Notes under the pieces: model-generated
What the model saw: the letters and a program-made list of their open reading frames with translations, nothing else
Database searches by the model: none
What the model was told of the DNA's origin: nothing
Position numbers and translations under genes: made by a program
Assembly (NCBI GenBank): GCA_964408185.1
Contig: CAYOYK010000070.1
Location: forward strand, 1 to 11,786
DNA length: 11,786 nt
From: CAYOYK01 sp964408185
GTDB lineage: Bacteria > Bacillota > Clostridia > Christensenellales > Aristaeellaceae
Direction: 5' to 3'
Shown: piece after piece, positions 1 through 7,045 of the stretch
Numbering within the stretch: the first letter of the stretch is position 1
How the letters are laid out: every line of letters starts with the position of its first letter

Positions 1-19
1 ATTCCGCCCCAAGGCACCA
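1..19 (+). tRNA. 3' end of a tRNA cut by the window edge (possibly tRNA-Leu)
   Basis: Bases 1-3 fit the end of a T-loop, 4-8 (CCGCC) the 3' side of a T-stem, 9-15 (CCAAGGC) the 3' side of an acceptor stem, 16 an A discriminator and 17-19 an encoded CCA. It ends 6 bp before tRNA-Gly, matching the short spacing of the next pair. The A discriminator and an inferred 5' acceptor strand GCCTTGG would suit tRNA-Leu, but the anticodon lies outside the window, so the identity is a guess. Confidence 0.6.
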
Positions 20-25
20 ATGTGT

Positions 26-100
26 GCGGTAGTAGCTCAGTGGTAGAGTGCCACCTTGCCAAGGTGGATGTCGCGGGTCCGAATCCCGTCTACCGCTCCA
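26..100 (+). tRNA. tRNA-Gly (anticodon GCC)
   Basis: This is a complete cloverleaf. The acceptor stem GCGGTAG (26-32) pairs with CTACCGC (90-96), with discriminator T at 97 and an encoded CCA at 98-100. The anticodon stem CCACC/GGTGG (51-55 and 63-67) encloses the loop TTGCCAA, which puts anticodon GCC at 58-60. The T-arm carries GGGTCCGAATCCC. The U73 discriminator is normal for bacterial tRNA-Gly. It decodes GGC and GGU. Confidence 0.97.
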
Positions 101-108
101 CACAACCA

Positions 109-183
109 GGTGCCATAGCCAAGTGGTAAGGCGAAGGTCTGCAAAACCTTTATTCCCCGGTCCGAATCCGGGTGGCACCTCCA
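109..183 (+). tRNA. tRNA-Cys (anticodon GCA)
   Basis: The acceptor stem GGTGCCA (109-115) pairs with TGGCACC (173-179), followed by discriminator T at 180 and an encoded CCA at 181-183. The anticodon stem AAGGT/ACCTT (134-138 and 146-150) encloses the loop CTGCAAA, giving anticodon GCA at 141-143. U73 and GCA are the expected identity elements for cysteinyl-tRNA. It lies 8 bp after tRNA-Gly, so the two are almost certainly processed from one transcript that starts upstream of the window. Confidence 0.97.
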
Positions 184-187
184 AAGG

Positions 188-211
188 AGATCGCGTTAAG
201 CGGTCTTTTTT
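188..211 (+). terminator. Rho-independent terminator of the tRNA array
   Basis: AGATCGC (188-194) pairs with GCGGTCT (200-206), including one G-T wobble, around a GTTAA loop. A run of T follows (206-211). It begins 5 bp after the CCA of tRNA-Cys, which makes that tRNA the last gene of the array. Confidence 0.8.
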
Positions 212-280
212 GTTGTATCCGGGCGGGTGAGAGGCGCCGAGGGTTGCCCGCAGGGCCGACGGCCTACGCTTCGTACGTGA

Positions 281-312
281 CGCGCCCCCGCTTGGACACA
301 AGCGGGGGCGCG
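281..312. repeat. 13-bp perfect GC-rich inverted repeat between tRNA array and ATPase gene
   Basis: The arms 281-293 and 300-312 are perfectly complementary over 13 bp (CGCGCCCCCGCTT and its reverse complement) around a 6-nt loop. It lies 45 bp beyond the minus-strand ATPase stop codon and about 70 bp beyond the tRNA terminator, so it probably ends or stabilises the ATPase transcript, or blocks both convergent transcripts. Neither strand has a T-run after it, so it is not a classical intrinsic terminator. The rest of 212-356 shows no gene or other structure. Confidence 0.6.
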
Positions 313-356
313 GAGCGGGCGGCGGCGGCTCAGGCGCGGAGAAATGATTCGGCGCG

Positions 357-2885
357 TTACAGGCGCTGGCCCGGCGCGGCGGCCCCCGCCTCCGGCGAGC
401 GCGCCCGACCGCGCAGCAGCCAGCCAAAGAGCTTTTCCAGCGCAAACAGCAAAACCGGCGTCGCGCACAGCAGCCCGACCAGCAGGCCCATGCGGTCGCC
501 CGTCAGCGGCGCAAGCTCAAACAGCGAGGGTGCGATCAGCACGCACGCGACGATCAGCCCGGCGCACAGCGCGCACAGCGCACCGCGCAGCGCGTTGATC
601 GGGCGGCAGGACCACGCCAGCACGCACAGCCCGCTCAGGGCGGCGACATACGTCAGCATCGTGCTGCTCTCCCGCGCGGTCAGCCCGCAGGGCTCGGTCA
701 GCAGCATCAGCGCCGCGGCGAAAAGGGCTACGCACACCCCGCCCGGCAGCGCCCGCGTAAACACCGTGCGCAGAAAGTCCCCGCTCACGCGCTCACGGCT
801 GGGCTGCATCGCCAAAAAGAACGACGGCAGGCCGATGGTGAACGTGGAGATCAGCGTGAGCTGAATCGGCACCAGCGGATAGGCGAACGGCAGCGCCAGC
901 GTAAGCACGGAGATCAGCAGCGAAAACAGATTTTTGACCAAAAACAGCGAGGCGGCCCGCGAGATATTGTTGACCACGCGGCGGCCCTCCCACACGATGT
1001 GCGGCATGACCGAAAAATCCGCGTCCAGCAGCGTGAGCTGGGAGACGCGACGCGCCGCGTCGCTGCCGCCCGCGATGGCAATGGAGCAGTCCGCCGCGCG
1101 CAGGGCGGGGATATCGTTCACGCCGTCACCCACCATGCCCACGCTGCGCCCCCTGCGCTTGAGGGCCTCCACCAGCCCGCGCTTGTCCTCCGGGCTGACG
1201 CGGCCAAACACCGTGTAGGCCTCGCAGAGCGCGTCGTAATCCGGGTCGGTCACGGCGCTCATGTCGATGCAGCGCTCCGCGCCCGGCAGCCCGGCCAGCG
1301 TCGCCACGCGCCGCACGGTGAGCGCGCTGTCCCCGGAGAGGATCTTTACATCCACGCCCTGCTCACGGAAGAAACGGAGCGTATCGGCGGCGGTATCGCG
1401 CAGCGCGTCGCTGAGCAGCAGCAGCGCCACGGGCTCAATGTCGCTCGGCAGCGCCTTGCCCTCCATCGCCTGCGCGCTGTGCAGCAGGCAGAGCACGCGC
1501 AGGCCCTCGGATTCGGCAGCGTGGGCCTCGGCCAGCAGGGCGGCGTGGCGCGCGTTCGTGAGCGTGCGCTCCGGCGCGCCCAGCACCAGCGTGCCGCGCT
1601 CGGCCAGCGTGACCGCGCTCCATTTGCGCTCGCTGGAAAACGGCACGACCGACGCGGCGACGTCCGCCGCTCCGTCCGGGCAGCGGGCGCGCAGCGCGCC
1701 CATGGTGGGGCCGCCGTCCGTGGAAGCGGCGCAAAACGCCGCGATCGCCTCGGCAACGCTCGCCTCGTCATAGCCCGGCTGCGGGCGGCACTCGTCCAGC
1801 GTCATCTCGCCGCAGGTCAGCGTGCCGGTCTTGTCCAAGCAGAGCACATCCACGCGGGCCAGCGTTTCGATGCCGTACAGCTCGCTGACCAGCGTGCGCC
1901 GCATGCCCAGCCGCACGATGCCCACCGCCAGCGCCACGCTGACAAGAAGCATCAGCCCTTCGGGAATCATGCCGATCATCGCGCCGATGGCCTTTGTCAC
2001 GCTGTCGGCAAGGCTCATCTGCAAGGCCCAGTATTGCTTGGCAAACAGCGCCAGCCCAATGGGCACGATGCTGATGGAGACAATGCGGATGATCTTGCGC
2101 ACGTCGGTCATCAGCTGGCTCTTGGGGTGCTTGACCTGCTTGGCGGCGGTTTGCAGCCGGCCCGCGTAGCTGTCCACGCCCACGCGGGTCAGCTCGCAGA
2201 GCACCGTGCCCTCGGTGAGGTAGCTGCCGCTCAGCAGCTCGTCCCCCTTCTGCTTGGGCACGGCCTCGCTCTCGCCCGTCAGTAGGGACTCGTTGGCCTC
2301 GCAGCGGCCGCGCAGCACGCGCGCGTCCGCCGGAGCCTGATTGCCCCTGCGCAGGGTGACCGCGTCGCCCAGCACCAGCTGATCGGGCGGCAGCAGGCGC
2401 TCCTCGCCGTCGCGGAGGACGCTCACCTCGCCCTGACTGAGCAGCGTGAGGCGATCATGCACGCGCTTGGCGCGCAGCTCCTGCACCACGCCGATGACGG
2501 TGTTGCTGACGACCACGCCCATAAACAGCAGGTTGCGGTAGCTGCCCACAAGCAGCAGCAGCGCCGCCAGCGCGAGGTTGAGCAGATTGAACAGCGTAAA
2601 CAGGTGCTTGCACAGCAAATAGCCCACGCTGTCCGTGCGCGAGGGCGGCAGCGCGTTCCCCTGCCCGGCGGCGCGGCGGCGTTCCGCCTCGGCAGTGGTC
2701 AGGCCGGGAGCTACGTCATGGGACGCGTCGGGCGACGGAGTCGCGTCCGGCGACGGGGACGCGTCGGGCGACGGGGCTGCATCGGGCGACAGGGCTGCGT
2801 CGGGCGATGGGGTCGCGGCGGGCGACGGGGCCTCGGCAGGCGCTTCCGGCGCGGCGCTTGGTTGATCGGGCATGAGTTGCGGCAT
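357..2885 (-). CDS. Cation-transporting P-type ATPase, CtpE-like
   Basis: This is a complete 842-residue P-type (E1-E2) ATPase that would use ATP to move a cation across the membrane. Visible motifs are TGES (residues 203-206, actuator domain), PEGL in the ion-binding membrane segment (308-311), the phosphorylated DKTGT (351-355), KWS in the nucleotide-binding domain (about 421-423) and GDGVND (586-591). Paired hydrophobic stretches lie before the actuator domain, around PEGL and over roughly 640-840. The context around PEGL and DKTGT resembles the CtpE group of Actinobacteria and Bacillota, whose mycobacterial member is linked to calcium uptake; the ion here is inferred, not shown. No heavy-metal CPC motif or N-terminal metal-binding domain is present. 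The ATG has AAAGGAGA 6 nt upstream, so the start is firm and includes an odd Pro-Ser-Asp-Ala tail of about 58 residues. It is the second gene after the dehydrogenase, 27 bp apart. Confidence 0.93.
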   Translation of the reverse strand: MPQLMPDQPSAAPEAPAEAPSPAATPSPDAALSPDAAPSPDASPSPDATPSPDASHDVAPGLTTAEAERRRAAGQGNALPPSRTDSVGYLLCKHLFTLFNLLNLALAALLLLVGSYRNLLFMGVVVSNTVIGVVQELRAKRVHDRLTLLSQGEVSVLRDGEERLLPPDQLVLGDAVTLRRGNQAPADARVLRGRCEANESLLTGESEAVPKQKGDELLSGSYLTEGTVLCELTRVGVDSYAGRLQTAAKQVKHPKSQLMTDVRKIIRIVSISIVPIGLALFAKQYWALQMSLADSVTKAIGAMIGMIPEGLMLLVSVALAVGIVRLGMRRTLVSELYGIETLARVDVLCLDKTGTLTCGEMTLDECRPQPGYDEASVAEAIAAFCAASTDGGPTMGALRARCPDGAADVAASVVPFSSERKWSAVTLAERGTLVLGAPERTLTNARHAALLAEAHAAESEGLRVLCLLHSAQAMEGKALPSDIEPVALLLLSDALRDTAADTLRFFREQGVDVKILSGDSALTVRRVATLAGLPGAERCIDMSAVTDPDYDALCEAYTVFGRVSPEDKRGLVEALKRRGRSVGMVGDGVNDIPALRAADCSIAIAGGSDAARRVSQLTLLDADFSVMPHIVWEGRRVVNNISRAASLFLVKNLFSLLISVLTLALPFAYPLVPIQLTLISTFTIGLPSFFLAMQPSRERVSGDFLRTVFTRALPGGVCVALFAAALMLLTEPCGLTARESSTMLTYVAALSGLCVLAWSCRPINALRGALCALCAGLIVACVLIAPSLFELAPLTGDRMGLLVGLLCATPVLLFALEKLFGWLLRGRARSPEAGAAAPGQRL
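2728..2835 (-). repeat. Six tandem 18-bp units coding the ATPase N-terminal tail
   Basis: Six consecutive 18-bp units (plus-strand starts 2728, 2746, 2764, 2782, 2800, 2818) share the core GGCGACGGG and vary mainly at the last positions. Read on the coding strand they give six-residue units built on S-P-D-A, occupying about residues 17-53. The unit length is a multiple of three, so gain or loss of a unit keeps the frame. A partial unit flanks the plus-strand start. Confidence 0.9.
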
Positions 2886-2912
2886 GGCGATTCTCCTTTG
2901 TACAGCCGCCGG

Positions 2913-3890
2913 TCAGGGCAGCGGATCGGGCGAAAAAATCGGCGGCAGTCCCTCGCTTGGCAGGGCCGCGCGCTGCGCCGGCGGCAGCAGCGCCGCGAGC
3001 CGCCGCGTCAGCGCGAGGCACGCGGCTTCATCCCGGCAGCAGACAGGCGAGGGGCTCGCGGTGGGCAGGCCCCACGCGTGCATCAGGCCGCGCGGCTGGA
3101 GCATCGCGCCGTCCGGCACGGGCTGCGAGCAGGCCGCCACGGCGCTCAGCGCCGCCTTGGAGGGGCTCATGAACAGCCGCCGCATGATCGGCACGATGAA
3201 GCGGAGCGTGCGCGCCTTGAAGGCGGCGTTCTCCAAGCTGAACAAATTGGTGGCCGATACCCCCGGATGGGCCAGCAGCACGCGCGCGCCGCCCTCCCCC
3301 GCAAGGGCCGAGCGGCTAAGGCAGGCCATGGCCATGCTGAGCTGCCGCTTGCCGCGCGCGTAGACCTCGGTCTGGTTGCGCACGCGCAGGGATTGCGGGT
3401 CGTCCAAATCCAGCGGGGCGTAAAACGCGGCCAAGCTGGTCATGGTGACCACGCGGCCCCCGGCGCGGGCGACGGCGGGCAGCAGCCGCAGCGTCAGATA
3501 CACCGGCGCAAGGCAGTTTGTCTGGAATGACTGCTCCAGCCCGTCGCGGGTGGTTCGCCGGGGCTGGCGGTACACGCCCGCGTTGTTGACCAGCAGGTCG
3601 ATGCGCTCGCCGTCCAGCCGCTCGCAGAGCGCGTCCACGGTGGCAAAGCGGGACAAATCCAGCGGAAGCCACTCGATGGCGGCAGCGGGATAATCGGCGC
3701 GCAAAGCCGCCAGCAGGGCCCGCGCCTTATCGGGATTGCGGGCGGCAAGCAGCGCGTCCGCGCCCATGGCCAGCAGCGCGCGCGCAACGGCCTCGCCCAG
3801 CGAGCCCGTAGCGCCCGTAATGAGCGCGCGTTTGCCGCGCAAATCGGCGGGATGCGCGCGCAGCCAGCGCTCGGCGGAATGATCGGCCAC
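2913..3890 (-). CDS. Short-chain dehydrogenase/reductase (SDR)
   Basis: A 325-residue NAD(P)-dependent oxidoreductase of the SDR family with a Rossmann fold. The cofactor loop TGATGSLG covers residues 25-32, NNAG 102-105, and the catalytic set is complete: N125, S152, Y177 and K181 in a YxxxK motif. About 325 residues is longer than the classical 250 and matches the retinol-dehydrogenase/WWOX-like SDRs, whose substrates are diverse; the substrate here is unknown. The start is taken as GTG at 3888-3890 because GGAG lies 5 nt upstream and family similarity begins just after it. An in-frame ATG at 4007 would lie upstream of the likely promoter and would add a basic, unrelated leader. It is first in a two-gene transcript with the P-type ATPase. 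No functional link between the two products is obvious. Confidence 0.88.
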   Translation of the reverse strand: MADHSAERWLRAHPADLRGKRALITGATGSLGEAVARALLAMGADALLAARNPDKARALLAALRADYPAAAIEWLPLDLSRFATVDALCERLDGERIDLLVNNAGVYRQPRRTTRDGLEQSFQTNCLAPVYLTLRLLPAVARAGGRVVTMTSLAAFYAPLDLDDPQSLRVRNQTEVYARGKRQLSMAMACLSRSALAGEGGARVLLAHPGVSATNLFSLENAAFKARTLRFIVPIMRRLFMSPSKAALSAVAACSQPVPDGAMLQPRGLMHAWGLPTASPSPVCCRDEAACLALTRRLAALLPPAQRAALPSEGLPPIFSPDPLP

Positions 3891-3923
3891 GGCGGCTCCC
3901 CCCTCTTTCGACAGCTTTCGGCT

Positions 3924-3952
3924 ATTGTACCATACCCGGCGCGGGTTGGGAA
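3924..3952 (-). promoter_or_regulatory. Promoter of the dehydrogenase-ATPase unit
   Basis: On the minus strand TTCCCA (3952-3947), 17 bp and TACAAT (3929-3924) resemble a housekeeping sigma promoter. A TG one base before the -10 makes it an extended -10 type, which offsets the weak -35. The -10 lies about 33 bp before the GTG start. Read by eye only. Confidence 0.6.
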
Positions 3953-3977
3953 GGGTTTGCCGATCGTCTCGCCCGCC

Positions 3978-3992
3978 GGACGGAACCCGTCC
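3978..3992. promoter_or_regulatory. 15-bp dyad, possible operator, between divergent promoters
   Basis: GGACGG (3978-3983) and CCGTCC (3987-3992) form a perfect 6-bp inverted repeat around AAC. It ends 8 bp before the -35 of the six-gene operon and lies 25 bp beyond the -35 of the opposite promoter, a suitable place for a regulator controlling one or both. In such GC-rich DNA a dyad of this size could occur by chance. Confidence 0.3.
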
Positions 3993-4000
3993 CGCGCGGT

Positions 4001-4030
4001 TTGACAAGTCCGCCGCCGCCGTGCTACACT
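4001..4030 (+). promoter_or_regulatory. Promoter of the six-gene operon
   Basis: A consensus TTGACA at 4001-4006, an 18-bp spacer and TACACT at 4025-4030 form a good sigma-A type promoter. TG sits one base before the -10. Transcription would begin near 4037, leaving a leader of about 20 nt that carries only the ribosome binding site CAGGAGG (4045-4051). There is no room for a riboswitch or attenuator. Confidence 0.75.
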
Positions 4031-4057
4031 AAGCCGATCAACCGCAGGAGGCCGCCT

Positions 4058-4708
4058 ATGACGCTGGACGAGCGCATCGACCGGGAGCTGGCGTTCTTTA
4101 CAAGCGAGCCGCACGAGGCCTCGTTTGAGCTGCTGCCCGGCACGGGGCGCGTGCTGCTGAGCGCGCCGCACGCGGCGCTGCAATGGCGGCGCGGCCGATC
4201 CAAGCAGGCCGAGCGCTACACGGGCATGCTCTGCCGCCTGCTGCACCAGAGCACGGGCCGCCCGGTGCTGTACAAGACCCGCTGCCTGAACGACGACGCG
4301 AACTTCGACCCGCAAAGCGACTACCGAGACGCGCTGTGCGATTACGCCCGCCAAAGCGGCGTGCGGCTGGCGCTTGATCTGCACCAGCTCGCGCCGGAGC
4401 GCCCCATGGCGCTGTGCGTCGGCACGGGCCGCGGCGAGTACCTGCAAGGCGCGCCGTGGCTGCGGGAGGCGATCGAAACGCTGTTTGCGCCCCTCGGCCC
4501 GGTAACGTGGGACGAGCCCTTCGCGGCGGCGGGAGCAAACACGGTCGCAGGCGACGTATACAGGCGCTGCGGCATCGCGGCGGTGCAGCTGGAGCTTAAC
4601 ACCGCGCTGCTCACGACGGCCTGCCCCGGAAGCGTGACGTATGATTTTCCCGGCGTGCTGGACGCGCTGCGGGCACTGGCCGAGCTGGCCGACGCGCGGA
4701 CGGCGTAA
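4058..4708 (+). CDS. N-formylglutamate amidohydrolase-like protein
   Basis: A 216-residue protein resembling the N-formylglutamate amidohydrolase (HutG-type, zinc carboxypeptidase-like) family. Members hydrolyse N-acyl acidic amino acids with a metal ion. Likely metal or catalytic residues are H38 in SAPHA, H109 in LDLHQ and E179 in QLELN, with D84 and R90 also in family-like surroundings. It is somewhat shorter than typical HutG (about 260 residues). The start is the ATG at 4058, 6 nt after CAGGAGG; an in-frame TTG at 4001 is part of the -35 box and is rejected. It heads the operon. No histidine-utilisation genes are adjacent, so a role other than histidine degradation is likely: perhaps removing an N-acyl group from, or hydrolysing, a glutamate-like substrate made by the downstream ligases. 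Family call fairly secure, substrate unknown. Confidence 0.75.
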   Translation: MTLDERIDRELAFFTSEPHEASFELLPGTGRVLLSAPHAALQWRRGRSKQAERYTGMLCRLLHQSTGRPVLYKTRCLNDDANFDPQSDYRDALCDYARQSGVRLALDLHQLAPERPMALCVGTGRGEYLQGAPWLREAIETLFAPLGPVTWDEPFAAAGANTVAGDVYRRCGIAAVQLELNTALLTTACPGSVTYDFPGVLDALRALAELADARTA

Positions 4709-4749
4709 GCGGCTCGCTTGACGGGATCGTATTGGAAAGGAGGCGGCCC

Positions 4750-5628
4750 ATGCCGCACGGCTTGCTCGCGGTCAACCATTTTTTGCGCACGCCCAAGTTC
4801 CACGGGCTGTACGAGCACTTTGCGCAGGCCGCCGCGCGCCGGCATATTACGCTGGACGCGCGCACCAACGCGGAGCTTTGCGTGCTGCTGGCGACAGACC
4901 CGCGCAGCCTTGCCGCCTACGACTTTTGCATCTTCTGGGACAAGGACGTGGCCCTTGCGCGCCAGCTGGAGGATATCGGCCTGCGGCTCTACAACAGCGC
5001 CGAGGCCGTGCTTGACTGCGACGACAAGTCCCTTACGTGGCTACGCCTGCGGGCCGCGGGCCTGCCCATGCCGGAAACGATCCTCCTGCCCAAAACATTC
5101 CCCGCCGCAGGCTATCCGGACTTGGATTGGCTCGCGCCGCTGGGAAAGCGGCTGGGCTACCCGCTGGTGCTCAAGGAGTGCTTCGGGTCGTTTGGCCAGC
5201 AGGTGTATTGGATGGGCGATCTTGACGCGCTCCGGCAAAAGGTGGGCGAGCTGGCGGGCACGCCGATGCTGATGCAGGCGCTGGTACGGGAGAGCGTCGG
5301 CCGGGACGTGCGCGTCAACGTGGTGGGCGGTCGCGCGGTGGCCGCGATGCTGCGCAAAAGCGAGACGGGAGACTTTCGCAGCAACATCAGCAATGGCGGC
5401 AGCATGTACCCGCACGACCTCACCGCCGACGAGACATCGCTGGCCGTGCGCGCCGCAAACGCGCTGGGTCTCGCCTTTGCGGGGGTGGATGTGCTCTTTG
5501 GCGCGGACGGCCCCCTGCTGTGCGAGGTGAACAGCAACCCGCATTTTGAGAGCACGCTGCGCTGCACGGGCGTGAACATGGCCGACGAGATCCTGCGCGA
5601 TATCCTCGCGCGGGAGGCCGACCGATGA
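4750..5628 (+). CDS. RimK-type ATP-grasp ligase (first of two)
   Basis: A 292-residue ATP-grasp enzyme of the RimK family, which joins an amino acid (often glutamate) to a carboxylate through an acyl-phosphate. Length matches RimK (about 300). Visible features are the ATP-binding lysine K142 in VLKECFGSFG, the GRDVRV strand at 184-189, the family motif FRSN (209-212) followed by an NGG stretch, and metal ligands D247, E259 and N261 in GVDVLF and CEVN. All key ATP-grasp residues appear present, so it should be active. The start is the ATG at 4750, with AAAGGAGG 6 nt upstream; an earlier in-frame TTG lies ahead of that site. It begins 41 bp after the amidohydrolase-like gene and overlaps the next ligase gene by 4 bp (ATGA), implying coupled translation. 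Known relatives act on ribosomal protein S6, F420, tetrahydromethanopterin or the LysW carrier; the acceptor here is not known. Confidence 0.88.
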   Translation: MPHGLLAVNHFLRTPKFHGLYEHFAQAAARRHITLDARTNAELCVLLATDPRSLAAYDFCIFWDKDVALARQLEDIGLRLYNSAEAVLDCDDKSLTWLRLRAAGLPMPETILLPKTFPAAGYPDLDWLAPLGKRLGYPLVLKECFGSFGQQVYWMGDLDALRQKVGELAGTPMLMQALVRESVGRDVRVNVVGGRAVAAMLRKSETGDFRSNISNGGSMYPHDLTADETSLAVRAANALGLAFAGVDVLFGADGPLLCEVNSNPHFESTLRCTGVNMADEILRDILAREADR

Positions 5629-6515
5629 GCGCGGGCCTGTGCTGGCTGCTGTACGACGATGGCGACCTCGCGCTGAACCGCGGCTTTGCGGAGCTGCTGA
5701 CCGCCGCCGCCGCGCGGCGCGGCGTGCGGGCCGAGACGATAGCGCTCTCCCGCCTTGCCTGCGGGGTTGCGGACGGCCGCCCCGCGCTGTGGCTGGACGG
5801 GCGGCGGCCCGATCCGCTGCCGGACTTTGCGATATCGCGGCAGCGGAGCTATCTGCTCAGCCGCCAGCTTGAGCTGATGGGCGTGCGCGTGTTTAACCCC
5901 AGCGAGGCCTGCCGCCTGTGCAACGACAAGCGGCGCACCCTTCAGCTGATGGCCGCGAGCGGCGTGCCCGTGCTGGATACGCTCTTTGCGCCCCGCGCGG
6001 ACGCGGGCGGCCTGCCGGAGTTCTATCCGGCGGTGGTCAAGCCCGCCGCGTCTCACGGCGGCGACCGCGTTGTGCTGGTGCGCGACCGGGCGGAGCGCGA
6101 CCGCGCGCTGGCGGCCATCGCGCCGGGGGACGCGCTGGTGCAGCGGGTCGCGGACGAGCCGGGCAAGGACGTGCGCGTGTATGCGCTGTTCGGCGAGCCT
6201 ATCGCGGCGGTGCTGCGCACGGCCAAGGACGGCATCGTCAGCAACTTTAAGCGCGGCGGCGATGTGCGCCGCTACGAGCTGAGCGCGGACGAGCGGGCGC
6301 TGGTTGCCCGCGCGCTGGCCGCGTTTGCATCCGCCGGCGCGCCGCTGGCCTTCGCGGGCGTGGATTTTCTGTTCGACCGCGGCGGCTGGGTGCTGGGCGA
6401 GACGGAGGACGTGGTCGGCTGCCGCATGCTGTATCAAACGCACAATCTGGACGCTGCGGACGCGTACATGGCGGCGGTGTGCCGCCGGGTGTACGCCCCG
6501 CAAGCGTCCCGCTGA
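5625..6515 (+). CDS. RimK-like ATP-grasp protein (second of two), altered metal motif
   Basis: A 296-residue ATP-grasp protein, clearly a divergent relative of the preceding ligase. K139 (VVKPAASHGG), the KDVRVY strand (181-186), an SNF-K-R-G-G segment (206-212) and D247, E259 line up with K142, the GRDVRV strand, the FRSN motif and D247, E259 of its neighbour. The third metal ligand, normally Asn in ExN, is Glu here (E259-T-E261), and the residues after it (D-V-V-G-C) differ from the usual N-x-x-P-G/H. It may still ligate with changed metal geometry or substrate, or be a non-catalytic partner of the first ligase. Its ATG overlaps the previous stop (ATGA), which supports co-translation and perhaps complex formation. 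Two unlike ligases in a row suggest either two successive couplings or a hetero-oligomer. Family call is secure; activity is not. Confidence 0.82.
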   Translation: MSAGLCWLLYDDGDLALNRGFAELLTAAAARRGVRAETIALSRLACGVADGRPALWLDGRRPDPLPDFAISRQRSYLLSRQLELMGVRVFNPSEACRLCNDKRRTLQLMAASGVPVLDTLFAPRADAGGLPEFYPAVVKPAASHGGDRVVLVRDRAERDRALAAIAPGDALVQRVADEPGKDVRVYALFGEPIAAVLRTAKDGIVSNFKRGGDVRRYELSADERALVARALAAFASAGAPLAFAGVDFLFDRGGWVLGETEDVVGCRMLYQTHNLDAADAYMAAVCRRVYAPQASR

Positions 6516-6528
6516 AAGGAAGCAAACC

Positions 6529-7029
6529 ATGCAATACATCCGCACCATGCGATACTCCGACGCAGACAAGCTGTGCGCGGCCTTCGCGGCGCAGGGCCGG
6601 GGCAAGCCTCTGGCGCTGTTTCGCCGCTATTACCGCGAGCAGAAGGCGGGCAAGCGGCAGATGTTCATCGCCATACAGGAAAGCGAGGTGGCGGGCTACG
6701 CCACGCTGATCGCCCGCGACCCGCAGGGGCCGTTTGCGGATCAGGCCGTGCCCACCATCCGCGACCTGAACGTGCTGGAGCGCTTTCAAGGCCAAGGGCT
6801 GGGCCGCCTGCTGATGGACGCCATGGAGAACGAGGCGCGCCGCCGCTGCGACCGCGTTGCCCTCGCCGTGGGGCTGCACAGCGGCTATGGCAGGGCGCAG
6901 CGGATGTACGTGCGGCGGGGCTATCAGCCGGACGGATCCGGCGTGTGGTATCGGGGCAAGCCCCTGCCCGCCGACGCGGAATGCCGCAACGACGACGAGC
7001 TGAACCTCTACCTGCTTAAGCAATTTTAA
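6529..7029 (+). CDS. GNAT-family N-acetyltransferase
   Basis: A 166-residue single-domain GNAT protein, expected to transfer an acyl group from acetyl-CoA to an amine. Motif A, which binds the CoA pyrophosphate, is seen as LNVLERFQGQGLGR (about 80-93), followed by helix LLMDAMENEA. The late strand and helix region HSGYGRAQRMYVRRGYQ (about 117-133), with its Tyr, matches the usual motif B part of the fold. The ATG lies just after GAAAGGAAG and 13 bp after the second ligase stop. GNAT substrates cannot be read from sequence; in this operon an amino acid or short peptide produced or used by the ligases is a reasonable guess, making it a possible counterpart to the amidohydrolase-like first gene (acylation versus deacylation). 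Confidence 0.85.
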   Translation: MQYIRTMRYSDADKLCAAFAAQGRGKPLALFRRYYREQKAGKRQMFIAIQESEVAGYATLIARDPQGPFADQAVPTIRDLNVLERFQGQGLGRLLMDAMENEARRRCDRVALAVGLHSGYGRAQRMYVRRGYQPDGSGVWYRGKPLPADAECRNDDELNLYLLKQF

Positions 7030-7045
7030 CCGGAGGGGAACGATC

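Noticed and set aside
999..2285. A 428-codon plus-strand open frame opposite the ATPase gene
   Set aside because: It is rich in Arg, His, Gln and Ala with no domain signal, lies wholly antisense to a gene with complete P-type ATPase motifs, and is the kind of long empty frame that high G+C produces.
3891..4007. Upstream extension of the dehydrogenase to an ATG at 4007
   Set aside because: It would run through the likely promoter and into the divergent one, and it lacks a ribosome site. The GTG at 3890 has GGAG 5 nt upstream and fits the family start.
4058..4708. Histidine utilisation operon
   Set aside because: Only a HutG-like gene is present; none of its neighbours resembles histidase, urocanase or imidazolonepropionase.
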